Notes under the pieces: generated by a model
What the model was told of the DNA's origin: nothing
The model's database searches: none
Seen by the model: the letters and a program-made list of their open reading frames with translations, nothing else
Shown: one piece after another, positions 11,201 to 22,701 of the stretch
How the letters are laid out: every line of letters begins with the position of its first letter
Numbering within the stretch: the first letter of the stretch is position 1
Assembly (NCBI GenBank): GCA_037044905.1
Contig: JBAOKB010000037.1
Coordinates: forward strand, 62,001 to 126,000
Length of the DNA stretch: 64,000 nucleotides
Direction: 5' to 3'
DNA from: Hortaea werneckii
Taxonomy: Eukaryota; Ascomycota; Dothideomycetes; Mycosphaerellales; Teratosphaeriaceae
Made by a program: the position numbers and the translations under genes

Positions 11201-13577
11201 CAATGGTCAAAAGCCACTTCAAGATAGACATAAGCGACCAAGGTTCTTCGCACTTCTTGAACTCCGGGGCACCAAGCTTGCTCGGCACAAAGCGCTTAGC
11301 GCCTAAGCTGGGGAGGTCAGGGACAATGCTAGTCGAAGGGGTGGCGTCTGCTAAAGCATATGTGGACGAACGCTGGAGTTGTCGTCTCTGTTCGGCGTCC
11401 GTCTTGGAACGCAGAGGCTGCGGCACTTGCGGCGTTGTTTGATGACTTATCAAGCTCGTACTTCTGGGAACCCATTGACCTTGCGCATTCGTCATGTAAG
11501 GGTCTACGGCATGGGGCTGGTAAGACATTTGCCCGATTGAGCTGGTCCTACTGATATCGCTGGTTTGAGCGCTCAGGTCATCACTAGGCGGAGCAGGTAA
11601 AGGTCTCCCGGACATGTAATTTGCGCCTGCCTGCTGGAAGTAAATGTCCGGCGGTTCGTCTGGGAAGCGATCTGGTAGGTGGGTGCCTTCCATGAAAGAG
11701 AACTCGTCACCCTCATCATAACTTTGGCGTCTTCCAAGGCTTGCTGGCTCTGCAAGTCCGCCAGTGCCACCGGCATCGACTCTCGCATCAGGATTGAAAG
11801 GTGGAAAGGGATGAACGGAGTCCATCTGATAATTATAACCGCTCCGCGCGCTGATCTGGCTTGACTGACTTGCATGGCTCCGCGCATGCTCGAGTGTTGG
11901 CTAGACACTGGTGGCGTGTATTCAACGCCATTGGCATTTTCTGAGGGATGGCTGCTGTTAACAGTGAGTTGCGATGGGTCACCGCCATAGCTCATAGCAC
12001 CCACGTCATATCCGCCACCAAGTGCGCTCACGTCCACTGCACCATAGTCATCGCTGTCGCTTGCGCCACCCGCAGCAGTGCTTCTCGGCTGTCGGAGCGA
12101 TCCATAGCCATTGAACCTGGTTTGACCACCCATGCTCCCGGAGACGCTCTGCCGACGTCGATCATCCTCTTCTGCCATCTGCATCATGGCCAAGCCTTGC
12201 GCTGCCTCGGCATCACTTTCGTCACTGTATTGTGGCTCCGGCGGAGGGTGGGCGGAAGCCGAAGCCGGAGACAGATGACCATTCACGACACTCCCTTGCC
12301 TTCCCATTCTGGAAGCCTGCGGCGGAACAGCAGTGAAAAGAGGAGTTGGCTGTTCGTCGGTCGGGTATGGTGGTTGCACGACGCTTATTGATGGACTACG
12401 GCCTTGTGATCTTCGCGAAGAGTGCGAGTTGCGTGCGCTCCCTGCGTTGAGAACAGCATTTTCGACCTGGCTGAACAATTCTTCCTGGCTCAAGGCTTCT
12501 GCCTCCTCGTGAGTCATTTCATGACTGCCGCCGTGTTGAAAGTACTCTGGCTCCACGTCCGGCTCCGGTGGTCCAGGCAGCGGCCTTGGACTGTGGGTGA
12601 CGATCAAGCGTATTACTTCTCGACACCTGGCCATACGAGCCATACGAAGTATGCGCTGGCGGTGTTGGTCCAGGTGTTGAGCTCGGCGGTGACGGCATGT
12701 CAGCGCGAAGAGGCGAAGGCGATTGTCGACTTGGAGGGGAGGGCTGAGTGGTCTGATTGTAATAGTTGGAAAGCTGCGGGGTCACTTGGGCGCGACGATG
12801 TTCATTGCGCAGAGATCTTGTGGAGGTACTGAAGCTTTGGGAGTGGGGCCGTCTGTGAGACTCAGTTGAACTCGGATAGGGCATGCTCACTTGCGGGCTA
12901 ATCGTAGATGGTGTATAGTACGTTGCTGATCTCTGGGGAGGCATAGCCGGTTGGCCGTAACTTCCATAAGGATGACTTGGTAACTGGGGATTGTATTGTT
13001 GGTGCGGACTATAGGTTTGAGGTGGCGATTGGCCATAGGTTGTTTGCTGGGGAGAGAAAGTGGATCCTGAGAACGTGGCCGGCGAATAACCATACGGCGC
13101 TGCGGCCATGGTGCCATCAACACCCGAAGAAGTTTCCGCATATGCCGCGGGATTGTATTGCTGTTGCCCATAGTGGGTTTGGGTTGGGCTCGCGTATGTT
13201 TGGGGATTGTATCCTGGTATTGAAGATTGCTGCGGACTCTGTTGAGCATAGGCTTGTGGGTTGTAGGAGGGCTGGTAGCTTTGCGGCTCGTATTGCTGCT
13301 GCGGCGTTCCGTAATGATCTCCAAAGGATGTGCTTCTGGGTGAGTGATAACTATCAGAGTAGCTGGGGTTGAGCTGCTGCACCGGTCCGCCTCCACCCTG
13401 GTACTGATCGTACGTCGGCTGGCCCGGGTATGCTGGCTGACTACCGTACTGACCAGCGTATGACCCATTCTGGTCGGGCTGGGGCGCATATGGTTGTCCG
13501 TATTGATCTACATACTGATCATAGGGTGGCTGATTGGGGAGGGGCTGTTGGTACTGCCCACTTTGGTAGTATGACAT
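8237..13577 (-). CDS. ROM2: Rho1 guanine nucleotide exchange factor (Rom2-like), four frameshifts
   Basis: About 1762 aa after allowing for four indels. Order: a Gln/Pro/Tyr/Gly-rich disordered N-terminus (13577 to about 11300, opening MSYYQSGQYQQPLPNQ); a DEP winged-helix region (about 11245-10955, EEPWSLMSILKWLL); the DH/RhoGEF domain (about 10820-10200, with QNVLHEIVQTEDVY and APITRLQRYTLLLG); a PH domain with a long insert (about 10150-9560); and a C-terminal CNH domain (about 9540-8250). This DEP-DH-PH-CNH order defines fungal Rom1/2, which activates Rho1 in the cell-wall integrity pathway at the plasma membrane. One intron is clear, 9209-9262 (GTAAGT...GTAG). Frame changes: near 12588 (one extra base, or two missing), and one missing base each near 11845, 10740 (AA) and 9903-9907 (C5). 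The sum closes the reading frame exactly. The N-terminus is very low complexity. Confidence 0.88.
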
Positions 13578-14231
13578 GATGCGACTCTTTTACACAATGT
13601 GCGCGCAGAGGCGGGCACCTTCTATGTCGGCTCCAGGGCTAAAGCGAATGCAGTCCTGCTAGCAGGCTGAGGTCTAGGTTGTTGCGCAAGCCGCATCAGG
13701 TCTTACGGCGCCGACAGCCTGTGCTTCTCTTTCTTCCTCTTGCTATCGCCGTACTCGAGGGGCTATGGTGACTGAGCGCATTCCTCTTCGGGGTCAGGTG
13801 TGGATGTCGTGGGTGTCGATCATCAGACGGTCGTTCCACTGCGGTTTGGAGGTAAGAGAAGTCGGGCTGGTGGACGTGATATGGCCTTGGAACGGCTGGA
13901 TGACGAGTCGCGGGCCGGACGTGTCGTACAAAGAGTCGAGTGAGCCTCGCCGCTGCTGTCATTCAGTACATACCTAGGCAGTATTACTGTGCATCCCCCC
14001 ACAATTGACCTCGCCGGGGTTCTCGGTCGGGGACTGTGGTGCCGCGCGCGCTGTGCCCCTCGCCCGCTGACTACTGTACAGCACGTGCACCGCCGAACGC
14101 TCCGCCGCAGCGCAGCGCGTGGAGGGCGGAGGGTTCCGCAATGCCAAGACATCACCGGAAGACAACTCGGACGTGAACTTTGGCGAGAGCGCCCCGTCGC
14201 CGCAGTACATGTACCTCCTACCTACAAGTAC

Positions 14232-14241
14232 TACCTAGGTA
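14232..14241. promoter_or_regulatory. TACCTAGGTA palindrome
   Basis: A 10-bp perfect palindrome flanked by further CCTAC/GTAGG words (14208-14253). The same decamer occurs at 25309-25318 and 32102-32111. Any regulatory role is inferred only from its repeated position between genes. Confidence 0.4.
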
Positions 14242-14530
14242 TGTATGTAGGTAGAATGGACTTGCCACCAATATGAGCCTACTCCGTTACCGTACATGTA
14301 TCTGCGTACTGCACCGAGGGAGGTCGTGCATCAGGCACGCACTCCATTCGCCACATCAACATCATTCATGACACGGCGATTCACAAACCACCTACACCCT
14401 AGGCACATGTGGCTTGTATGGTAGCGCCACAGTATACATCACAGTACGAACAGCAGAGAGCTGGGAGCTGGATCGGGACAAGCGTCATGACGCGTCGCGT
14501 AGTCACCTGAGATGCTGCGACAACCTGACG

Positions 14531-14554
14531 TGGCTGTGGCTATGGCTATGGCTA
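14531..14554. repeat. TGGCTR hexanucleotide repeat (4 units)
   Basis: One TGGCTG unit is followed by three TGGCTA units in tandem, in the intergenic region upstream of the BVMO gene. Confidence 0.85.
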
Positions 14555-14940
14555 TGGGCAACGGCATGATGCTTTTCTATCATCAGTATGGCTAATGGAT
14601 TGATCGTGTCAGACGTAAGGCCGACGAGGCTGTGAACCGGCTTAGACCGTCCATCTGCAGCTAATCTGCCACTCTAGTATAAGCCTCGCGACAATGCACC
14701 TCGTCTATCCGAGGTTACCTCCGCAGGCCCACCATGGCCTGCACACGGAGCTGTGATGGCGTCTCCAGCTTATGCTTTGCGATAGCTCCCACGGCAGACG
14801 GTGATTGACGAAACAGGACACCATAGACTGCGTACTAATCGCTGCTGGGTGTACACTCCCATTTCAACTCCATCATACACATATCAACCTCTACTTCATT
14901 TCACCTTTTCCTTTCTCTTCTTTAAGTATTTGCCACCACC

Positions 14941-16836
14941 ATGGTCATTAAACATGATACTCCGCCGAACAATATCTACGCCAATGGACATGCTCACGAT
15001 ATAGGGAACAACAACCCAACAGCCGAAAGAGATGGCCAACTCATCCCGGAGTATGATGCCAGTGGCTACCGAATACGTGAGGTGCCTTATGGCACAAAGC
15101 GTCCAATCCGTGTCGCGCTCATGGGAGCCGGAGCAAGCACTGTAAACTTCCTCAAAAAGGCCGAGGAGCAGTTACAAAACGTGAAGATTACCGTGTATGA
15201 GAAGAATCATGACGTGGGCGGCACATGGCTGGAAAACCGCTAGTAAGCATGTCACACTTATATTCACATCACATCATGATGGTGCAGTACCTTACTCTGA
15301 GCAGCCCCGGTTGCGCCTGTGACATTCCATCGGTGAATTATCAGCTATCACATGGAAGATCAAGCTATGGACACATTTCTACTCATACTCGCTGGAAATA
15401 TGGCAATATCTCAAAGATATCTATGAGGAGCACAACTTCACCAACAAGTATGTGAGGTTGAAACATCAGGTTGAGCACGCCGCATGGGATCGGAATGATG
15501 GCGTTTGGCGCTTGAAAGTAAGGAATTTGACAACCGATGAGCTGTTAGATGACGAAGCCGAGTTCTTCATCAATGCTGGCGGTGTACTCAACAATTACAA
15601 ATGGCCCGACATTCCCAACCTACACGATTTCCAAGGGAAGCTTATGCACTCTGCTGCCTACGAAGAGGGCTTTCCACTAGAGGGAAAGCGGGTGGCGGTT
15701 ATGGGGCGGGAAGTTCTGGTGTCCAAATAGTCGCCAACCTCACCAAAACCGCCGGACACATTTTCCACTGGGTACGGAGCCCAATCTGGATCACACCCGG
15801 ATTCGCTCAGACCTGGGCAGGCAAAGAAGGGGCCAACTTTGAATACACCGAAGAGCAGCTGAACTACCTGGCTCAGAATCCGAAAAAATATCTCGAATAC
15901 CGTAAGCAGATCGAGAACGAGCTGAACCAGCGCTTTAAATTCATCATCAAGGGCTCAGAAGATGCGGAGAAAGCGCGTGATTTCAGCTACAAACAAATGG
16001 AGAAACATCTCAAGGGTGATCCAAGACTATGTGACAAGATCATCCCCAAGAACTTCAATCCGGGATGCAGAAGACCCACCCCAGCGCCCGGCTATCTCGA
16101 AGCGCTCGTAGCGGACAACGCAACCATCTTCACGGATCCCATTGGCCGAATCACCGAGAAAGGCTTCCTCGACCACACCGGCCGCGAACACGAATGCGAC
16201 GTGATAATCTGCGCCACAGGCTTCGACACCTCCTGGCGTCCACGCTTCCCCCTCATCAACGGCGCCGGGATCGACCTCCGCACCTTCTGGGCCGAAGAAG
16301 TAACCTCGTACCTCTCCGTCAGCATCCCCACGTACCCCAACCACTTCACCTTCTGCGGGCCCTACGGGCCCCTCGGCCACGGCTCCTTCATGCCGCTCAT
16401 CGAGCGCTGGACCCAATACATTCTGGACATTGTGTCCAAAGCGCAAGAAGAGAACATCAAGAGCCTGACCCCGCGACTGGACATCGCCCGTCAATTCCGC
16501 CAGCACGCTGATCTCTTCCTCCAACGTACCGCCTGGACGTCGCCGTGTCGGAGTTGGTTCAAGCAAGGCAAAGCCGACGGCCAGGCGGCCATATACCCTG
16601 GGTCGCGGTTGCATTTCCTGCACCTCCTGAGCCGAGTCAGGTACGAGGACTACGAGATGGAGTATTGGGATGAGAACCGATTTGCTTTTCTGGGGAATGG
16701 GTTTGATTTACGGGAGTTTGATGGCAGGGATATTACGGATTATCTGGGAAGTTTGGATGAAGGGGGGAGGGATGTGCAGCCGGATTATGATGAGGAGTTG
16801 ATTCAAAGGATGGCGGGGTGGGCGGTCGGGAAGTGA
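14941..16836 (+). CDS. Baeyer-Villiger-type flavin monooxygenase, two frameshifts
   Basis: 611 aa after restoring two bases. The start at 14941 has a strong context. Intron 15243-15304 (GTAAGC...GCAG) splits the Tyr codon of ENRYPGCACDIPS. Motifs in order: VALMGAGAS (first dinucleotide fold, about residue 59), DVGGTWLENRYPG, FQGKLMHSAAYEEG (BVMO fingerprint position), VAVMGAGSSG (second fold, only after one G is restored), and a C-terminal ATGFDTS. Breaks: one base missing near 15351, and one G missing in the G4 run 15703-15706. The enzyme would use NADPH, FAD and O2 to insert oxygen into a ketone or oxidise a heteroatom; the substrate is unknown. In the fingerprint FxGxxxHxxxW(P/D), the Trp position is Tyr here. 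The gene converges on the MCC beta gene 298 bp away. Confidence 0.85.
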
Positions 16837-17134
16837 TTTGGATAAGAGCGGGATATGTTTGTTACTTTGGTCTCAAAATTCCTTTTCTCTTTTCTTCCCT
16901 GTTTTAGTCTCTCTTCTCTTCTTCCTGCGTGTGCATGTTTCTGTCAGCTCCGCTTGTCACGGGCTCGTCTGGAGCATATTCTTGCCTTTACTGAGACCGG
17001 CTTTGTAGTAAGACAGATTATTGCGCAGACTGCCTTCGAGGTCAAAGGCCTGCCAATCGTGACTGACTCTGGCCCAAAGACCTTTGGAAACAGCCATCGC
17101 CGTCTTAATGGATGAACCTGGAAAGATACAAACT

Positions 17135-19003
17135 CTACATCCTAAAAACCCCAAACTTCGTATCCTTGCTCTCCACACTACCCCCACACGCAGCATCCAA
17201 CCCCATCCCCAACACCTGGCGCGTATGACTAGGCGGAATAACGCCATCGTCCCAAAGCCTAGCAGTAGCAAACAGGACATCGCTCTCACGCTCGATCCTA
17301 TCCCTCAGCCCCGTATCCACCTTCTTCCCCACGGCCTCCATCACCGCACTCAGCTGCTCAGGCCCCATGACACTCGTCTTCGCCGAAGGCCACGTCCACA
17401 GAAACCGAGGACTATACGCGCGACCACACATACCGTAATTCCCCGCGCCTGCACTGGAACCCACGACGACGGTGAACTTCGGGACATCCGCACACGCAAC
17501 AGCGGTGACGAGCTTGGCGCCGTTCTTCGCGATCCCGCCTTTCTCGGCATCCTGGCCGACCATGAAGCCGGAGATATTCTGGAGGAAGACGAGGGGGATG
17601 TTGCGCTGGCAGCAGAGCTGGATGAAGTGGGCGCCCTTGAGGCTGCTTTCGGAGAAGAGGATGCCGTTGTTGGCGACGATGCCGACGGGCCGGCCGTACA
17701 AGGTCGCGAACCCCGTGATAAGCGTGCTGCCGTAGAGGGGTTTGAATTCGGAGAAGGAGGAGCCGTCGACGATGCGGGCGATGACTTCGTGCATGGGGAT
17801 GTTCTGTTTGAGGTTCGTGCCGACGATGCCGTCGAGCTCGGCGGGGTCATGGAGCGGTTCTTTGAAGGCTCTGGTCGGGGGTGGGATGGAGGGGTAGTTG
17901 AGGTTGCTGATGCATCTTCTGGCGAGGACGAGGGCGTGTGCGTCGTCGACGGCGAGATAGTCTGTTACCCCGGACACCTCGCTGTGGAGTTTCCCGCCTC
18001 CGAGTTCTTCGGCGGAGACTTCCTCGCCGGTTGCAGCTTTGACTAAGGTGGTCCGGCAAGGAAGACTGTGCCTTGTTCTTGGACGATGATCGTCTCGTCG
18101 CTCATGCTGGGCACGTATGCGCCGCCCGCAGTGCAAGGTCCCATGACTACTGAGATCTGCGGGATGCCTTGTGAGCTCATCCTGGCCTGATTGAAGAAGA
18201 TACGGCCGAAGTGATCCCTATCTGGAAATACGTCTGCTTGGTGGGGGAGATTAGCGCCTCCGGAGTCAACTAGGTAGAGGCACGGGAGACGGTTTTGCTG
18301 GGCGATTTCTTGAGCGCGGATGTGCTTCTTGACGGTGATCGGGTAGTATGTACCTCCTTTCACACTCTCTCACAGTCAACGTTTGGACCAGAATGGCAGG
18401 CAATGATTTCGATTGGTGAGATACGTACGTGCTGTCGTTGGCTACAATCATACACATGGTTCCCTCGACGGTGCCGATGCCGGTCACAATGCCTCCTGCC
18501 GGTACCTCCTCCCCTTCGTACAGCTCATGACCAGCCAAAGCGCTCAGCTCCATGAAGCTCGTTCCCGGATCAGTCAGCGCGGTGATCCTGTCCCTCACGA
18601 GCATCTTGCCTCGCTCTCGGTGTTTCGTCCTCGCCTTCTCCGGCCCGCCCTGTGCTGCCTGTGCGTGGAGATGGGAGAGCTTCTCCACCAAGGATGACAT
18701 GGAGGCTGCATTGTCCTGGTAAGTCTGGCTATTCGGATCGACTGTGGTTGGTATCTCCGAGATCTGAGCCGCTTGGTGGGGAGAGGTATACGTTGCGGCG
18801 GTCCTTCTGGCGGGGATGAGGCGCTGAGGGTCGGGGGTGGATCGCATGGCAGCGGATGAAGAGGCGTAGAGCCCGTCGAGCGAGTGCTGGAGAAGCCATG
18901 ACGGCTTCACATTGCGGACGAGGGCGGAGAGGAAGAAGAAGTTCACCGGGGATATGGGGAAGTATGGGGTGCACTGCTCGGCTTTAAGCTGCTGCATTGG
19001 CAT
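17135..19003 (-). CDS. mccB: Methylcrotonyl-CoA carboxylase beta subunit (carboxyltransferase), one frameshift
   Basis: 601 aa after restoring one base. The subunit transfers carboxyl from biotin on the alpha subunit to 3-methylcrotonyl-CoA, step 4 of leucine degradation in mitochondria. Seen: GKMLVRDRI, FMELSALAGHELY, VPAGGIVTGIG, then intron 18365-18428 (GTACGT...GAGAG), VKGGTYYPITVKKH, LYLVDSGGANLPHQ, MGPCTAGGAYVP, a C-terminal carboxyltransferase half with RPVGIVANNGILF and GSSAGAGNYGMCGRAY, and the end FGVFRM. One C is missing at 18047-18048, just before LVKAATGEEVSAEEL. The start is uncertain: 19003 gives the longest product, while Met at 18847 (MRSTPDPQRLIPARR) looks like a mitochondrial presequence. 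It diverges from isovaleryl-CoA dehydrogenase. The alpha subunit is not in this window. Confidence 0.93.
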
Positions 19004-19171
19004 TCACTTCACGCTAGACCCGCCAAGACCGAGGGTAAGCGGAGATGGGTCTGGAGACTCCGCATAAACACCACATCTCGGTTGTCTCCATGTCTACTAA
19101 CCTCCTAGGACCCTCCAACGCTTCTACCACTTCGGCCCATCGCTGTATTTTGGAGTTACACCTCACCGATC
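19004..19171. promoter_or_regulatory. Bidirectional promoter for leucine catabolism genes
   Basis: Only 168 bp separate the longest MCC beta start from the isovaleryl-CoA dehydrogenase start, so both genes must share control sequence. A CCG-N8-CGG pair near 19029-19042 could suit a Zn2Cys6 factor, but this is weak. Confidence 0.55.
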
Positions 19172-20475
19172 ATGTCTCCTCTACCAGCCCTTCGATCGGC
19201 ATTCTTCAGGAGCACGACATTGTTCCCGGCATGTCGTACAGTCCGTCCTGCCATCATAGCGTCTAATGCTTGCCGCTATGCTTCTACAAAACACCCCAAA
19301 AACTTCACGCCTCCTACGCAGGATGAGTTGGACGAGCTACGCGAGCGTACTATCGAATTTACCAGGCGGGAGATATCCTTCGACGTAGCCCAGGCAACTG
19401 ACCACCAGAACGAATTCCCCATGGAAATGTGGCAGAAGATGGGCGAAGCCGGTCTGCTCGGCGTGACAGCTGACGAGAATTACGGCGGCCTCAGCATGGG
19501 TTACCAAGCCCACTGTGTCATCATGGAAGAGCTCAGCCGGGCCAGTGGTAGCATCGGCCTAAGCTACGCAGCACACAGCCAGCTCTGCGTCAACCAGCTC
19601 ATGCTCAACGGCAACGAGGAGCAAAAGTCCCAGTTCCTCCCCGGCCTGGTCTCGGGAGAGAAAGTCGGCGCCCTCGCAATGTCCGAGCACAACGCCGGAT
19701 CCGACGTCGTGTCGATGAAAATGACTGCAAAGGAAGTCGATGGCGGCTACGTCCTCAACGGCACCAAAATGTGGATCACCAACGGCCCTGACGCCGACCT
19801 CATCATCGTCTACGCCAAGACCGAGCCGGACGCAGCAAGCAAAGGTATCACGGCCTTCCTGGTCGAGACTAAGAACGCCAAGGGCTTCTCCTGCGCCCGC
19901 AAGCTCGACAAACTAGGCATGCGAGGGTCCAACACGGGGAGATAGTCCTCGACAACGTCTTCGTCCCGACCTCGCACGTCCTCGGAGCCAAGAACAAAGG
20001 CGTCCGCGTACTAATGGAAGGCCTGGACCTCGAACGCCTCGTCCTCTCCGCCGGACCACTGGGCCTCATGAAAGCCAGCCTCGACTGCACACTACCGTAC
20101 GTGCACGAACGGCACCAATTCGGCGTCCCCCTCGCCACCCAACAATTCATCCAGGGCAAGCTGGCTGACATGTACACGAAATACCGCGCGTCGAGCGCGC
20201 TGACCTACAGTATTGCCAGGGCCATCGACGAGTCGCATGAGGACCCGGATATCCGGACGCAGGACTGCGCCGGAGCGATTCTGTATGCGGCTGAGCGGGC
20301 CACTGAGTGTGGTATGGATGCTATCCAGTGTCTGGGTGGCATGGGGTATATGAATGAGATGCCCGCGGGCAGGATCATGAGGGATGCGAAGTTGTATGAG
20401 ATTGGGGCGGGGACGAGCGAGGTGAGGAAGATGGTTATTGGGAGGGCTTTCAATAAGGAGTTTGGTGTGCGATAA
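19172..20475 (+). CDS. ivdA: Isovaleryl-CoA dehydrogenase, mitochondrial, one frameshift
   Basis: 434 aa after restoring one base. It is an FAD acyl-CoA dehydrogenase that oxidises isovaleryl-CoA to 3-methylcrotonyl-CoA, the substrate of MCC encoded next door. A basic presequence (MSPLPALRSAFFRST...CRYASTK) precedes the N-terminal helical domain. The flavin region has ALAMSEHNAGSDVVS and KMWITNGPDAD. LDLERLVLSAGPLG carries the Glu (about residue 288) used as catalytic base in this branch, which separates it from short/medium-chain dehydrogenases. CLGGMGYMNEMP and YEIGAGTSEVRK complete the family signature. The frame breaks at a G4 run (19936-19939) within GSNTG; one more G joins the halves as E-I-V-L-D-N-V-F-V. 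No intron is present. Confidence 0.94.
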
Positions 20476-21210
20476 AGGCTATAACAGCTTTCATTGGCTG
20501 TCTCGAGAGGTTTGTCGTGTCACGAGTACCTTCGGACTGTCTCGGTGTGCATCTTCCCGGTGCTAGTGGAGGACTATGCCCTGGCCGCAAAGAGGCTTTT
20601 GCCACCTTGGAGTAGCTGCCACAGCACTCATCTCCCAACAGCCCTTTGCGCCTTGGGTACACGCTGCCTCTCCCGGAACAGGGGTCGCCAAGTAAGCGGC
20701 AGGCATAGATGAGATTTATCCTGCGTGAGCAGAATGCGGAAAAGGCATCGCGGCGTTTACTCCTGGACCCCAGAAGCCCAAACTGGTCTTGACCCTCGGA
20801 AACGGGTCGACATCTCGCCACAAATTGCACGAACGAGAGTGGCTCAGATGGCAACACTGCGTTGGTGTTGCTGAGGACCCAGTACTGAGCTCGTTGCGGA
20901 AATTATAGATACGGAAACGTGAAGGGAGGTCACCCCAACATTAAAATAGACCGCAGCATCATGCACTTGACAACTTTGGAAAGTAACAAGTAACATCATT
21001 GAAAAGCTGGTTCCGCGATATATGCGCTCTCGCAGGCTCCTCTCCTTAAGAAGCTTGGCTCCCTGAATCCCAATCACGTCCACTTGACCTCACACCATTG
21101 CCAAAACCACCCACGTCTCTGCTTAACCCTCATTCACGAGCCGTAAAGCCCCATCGTCCATAGATCTGGGATCGATAGATCTGGGATCGCATTGTCCCCG
21201 AATCAATGCC
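20476..21210. other. Convergent 3' intergenic region
   Basis: A 735-bp stretch without a supportable gene. It contains the 15-bp tandem duplication at 21160-21189, just beyond the stop of the BTB gene. Confidence 0.5.
21160..21189. repeat. 15-bp perfect tandem duplication
   Basis: ATAGATCTGGGATCG occurs twice head to tail (21160-21174 and 21175-21189), 20 bp downstream of the BTB gene stop, in its probable 3' UTR. Confidence 0.9.
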
Positions 21211-22080
21211 CTACGAATCATTAATAGCCCGCCAGGCGGGCGCCTCACCCGGCAACCCCCGCTTCTGTCCACGCTTAGGTCTCCCGGCTGCAGCAGTAGT
21301 ACCAGCCTTCCCTCCATCCCCCGCCAAAGCCCGAAAAAGCTCCACCGAAAACTCCGGCAGATCCAGCACCAGATGCTCAAACTCCGCCGTCCCGACCCAG
21401 CTCTTGACATGCTTGGCGAACATCTCCACGATAGGCCGGCGGAGCTGCTTCGCCGCGACGGGGTGGGTCAGGTAGATATGGCGGGCGACTTGGTCGAGGT
21501 GGGTAGGGTACTGCGCGGCTGAGTGGGAGGGGGTCGTGATACGGGATAGCATTCCCGGGAGTTTGGTTAGGATGTCGGCGCAGAGGTTCCCGACGCCGTA
21601 TTTGTCCGCGACGACGTAGACGTCGACTTGATGTTGGACGTAGGCGGCGCCGTGGTCGTCGCAGTCGATACGGATGTCGGTTTTGGAGTACTCGGAGCGG
21701 CCGTCGAAGCGGAGGCCGTAGCAGTAAGCTAGCAGGCTGAAGAGCGCGAAGGAGTTGTCGTCGTGGAGTCTGATTTCGGCGGAGGCGGCTTCCTGGGAGG
21801 GTGGTGTTAGTCTTACGAAGCGCTTGCAAAGCTTTGCGAGACTTGAGAAGAGATGTACTTTGAAGTTGCCGATGAAGGCTTTCTTGAAGAAGTCGCTGCT
21901 TTGAGCCAGGACGATCTTGTGGGCGGAGATGCTGCAGGTGCCATGTTCAGTGTCGAAGATTACAGTCACGTCAGACATCGTCTTCGAATCGAAGTATCTG
22001 TACCACGTAAGCCAATCCCTCCCTTCCGAGGTTGCTAGTCGTCTCACTTACTCGGACACGTCGCCCATTGGGTTCGCCAT
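21211..22080 (-). CDS. BTB/POZ domain protein, nuclear-type basic C-terminus
   Basis: 249 aa from three exons: 22052-22080, 21859-21997 and 21211-21792. Introns are 21998-22051 (GTAAGT...ACAG) and 21793-21858 (GTACAT...CTAAC...CCCAG). The second intron is a multiple of three and has no stop, so a longer unspliced reading exists. The BTB fold is shown by SDVTVIF, SISAHKIVLAQSSDFFKKAF and the later YVVADKYGVGNL, which is typical of fungal BTB proteins. Such domains dimerise and often recruit Cul3 ubiquitin ligase, but the partner is unknown here. The tail is Lys/Arg/Gly-rich (GRPKRGQKRG), perhaps a nuclear targeting or nucleic-acid-binding segment. The frame is intact. Confidence 0.8.
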
Positions 22081-22701
22081 TGCTTGCTTCTGTCTCTGTC
22101 TATTGCGGTCGCTATTGTCCGAGCCTACGAAGTAATTGTTTGGCTGTTCAACGCACAATTTTAGAGGTTTCAAAGGGTTGCCGCCGGAAGATCACACGGT
22201 GGGCGCTCTCACTTTCACATAAGCGTAGATGTAACATCAAAGCCACATTTCCAGCGTGTGGGATTATGCTCACATGTTCCGTGAACTCCATTTTCACTTG
22301 GGTGAAGATATGATGGCGCATCCTCCCTGGTTAAGGCAAGTTTGTAGGTAGCTTTGAAGGTAGTAGTAGTGATGCCCTCCGTCATAGCCATTTCTTTGCT
22401 CTCTTCAGCTGAGATCTCAAATCGATCTACAGTCTTCTCCCAACGACGAAAGCTATCTTGGAAGGGATTTTTGGTGCTTCAAACCTCTGTTGCTTCATGC
22501 CTGAGAATATAAGCGACATGAAATTTATAAGAATTCCCATTAGAACGGTACTTCGCTAGATGCAAAGAAATACGAAATTCGTCACCGACCCCATGGCGCC
22601 CAAAAGCGGACTTCTTGTACTGACCAACAACTCCTTCCCAACATACCACATCAAGACCATCCATCTGACCATTACCCGTCATCTTCATTCATGAACAAGC
22701 A
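22081..22701. other. Intergenic, BTB promoter / aquaporin 3' flank
   Basis: A 621-bp stretch with no coding signal beyond chance short frames. It should include the BTB gene promoter next to 22080. Confidence 0.45.

Larger units (their letters stand above)
13578..14940. promoter_or_regulatory. Divergent intergenic region, Rho GEF / BVMO
   Basis: A 1.36-kb region between divergent starts. It holds a TACCTAGG half-site (13971-13978), a TACCTAGGTA palindrome (14232-14241) in a run of CCTAC/GTAGG words, and a TGGCTR hexamer repeat (14531-14554). The BVMO start has a strong fungal context (CCACCACCATGG). Confidence 0.5.

Noticed and set aside
18729..18974. Alternative MCC beta start with MASPALARRALRLF as presequence
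   Set aside because: It looks like a mitochondrial presequence, but it is in another frame, and joining it needs one extra base or two missing ones. Not enough support.
6221..20475. Calling every frame-broken gene in the window a pseudogene
   Set aside because: The breaks are single bases, mainly in homopolymers, with unbroken conserved coding on both sides. Essential genes are affected too, so read error is simpler.
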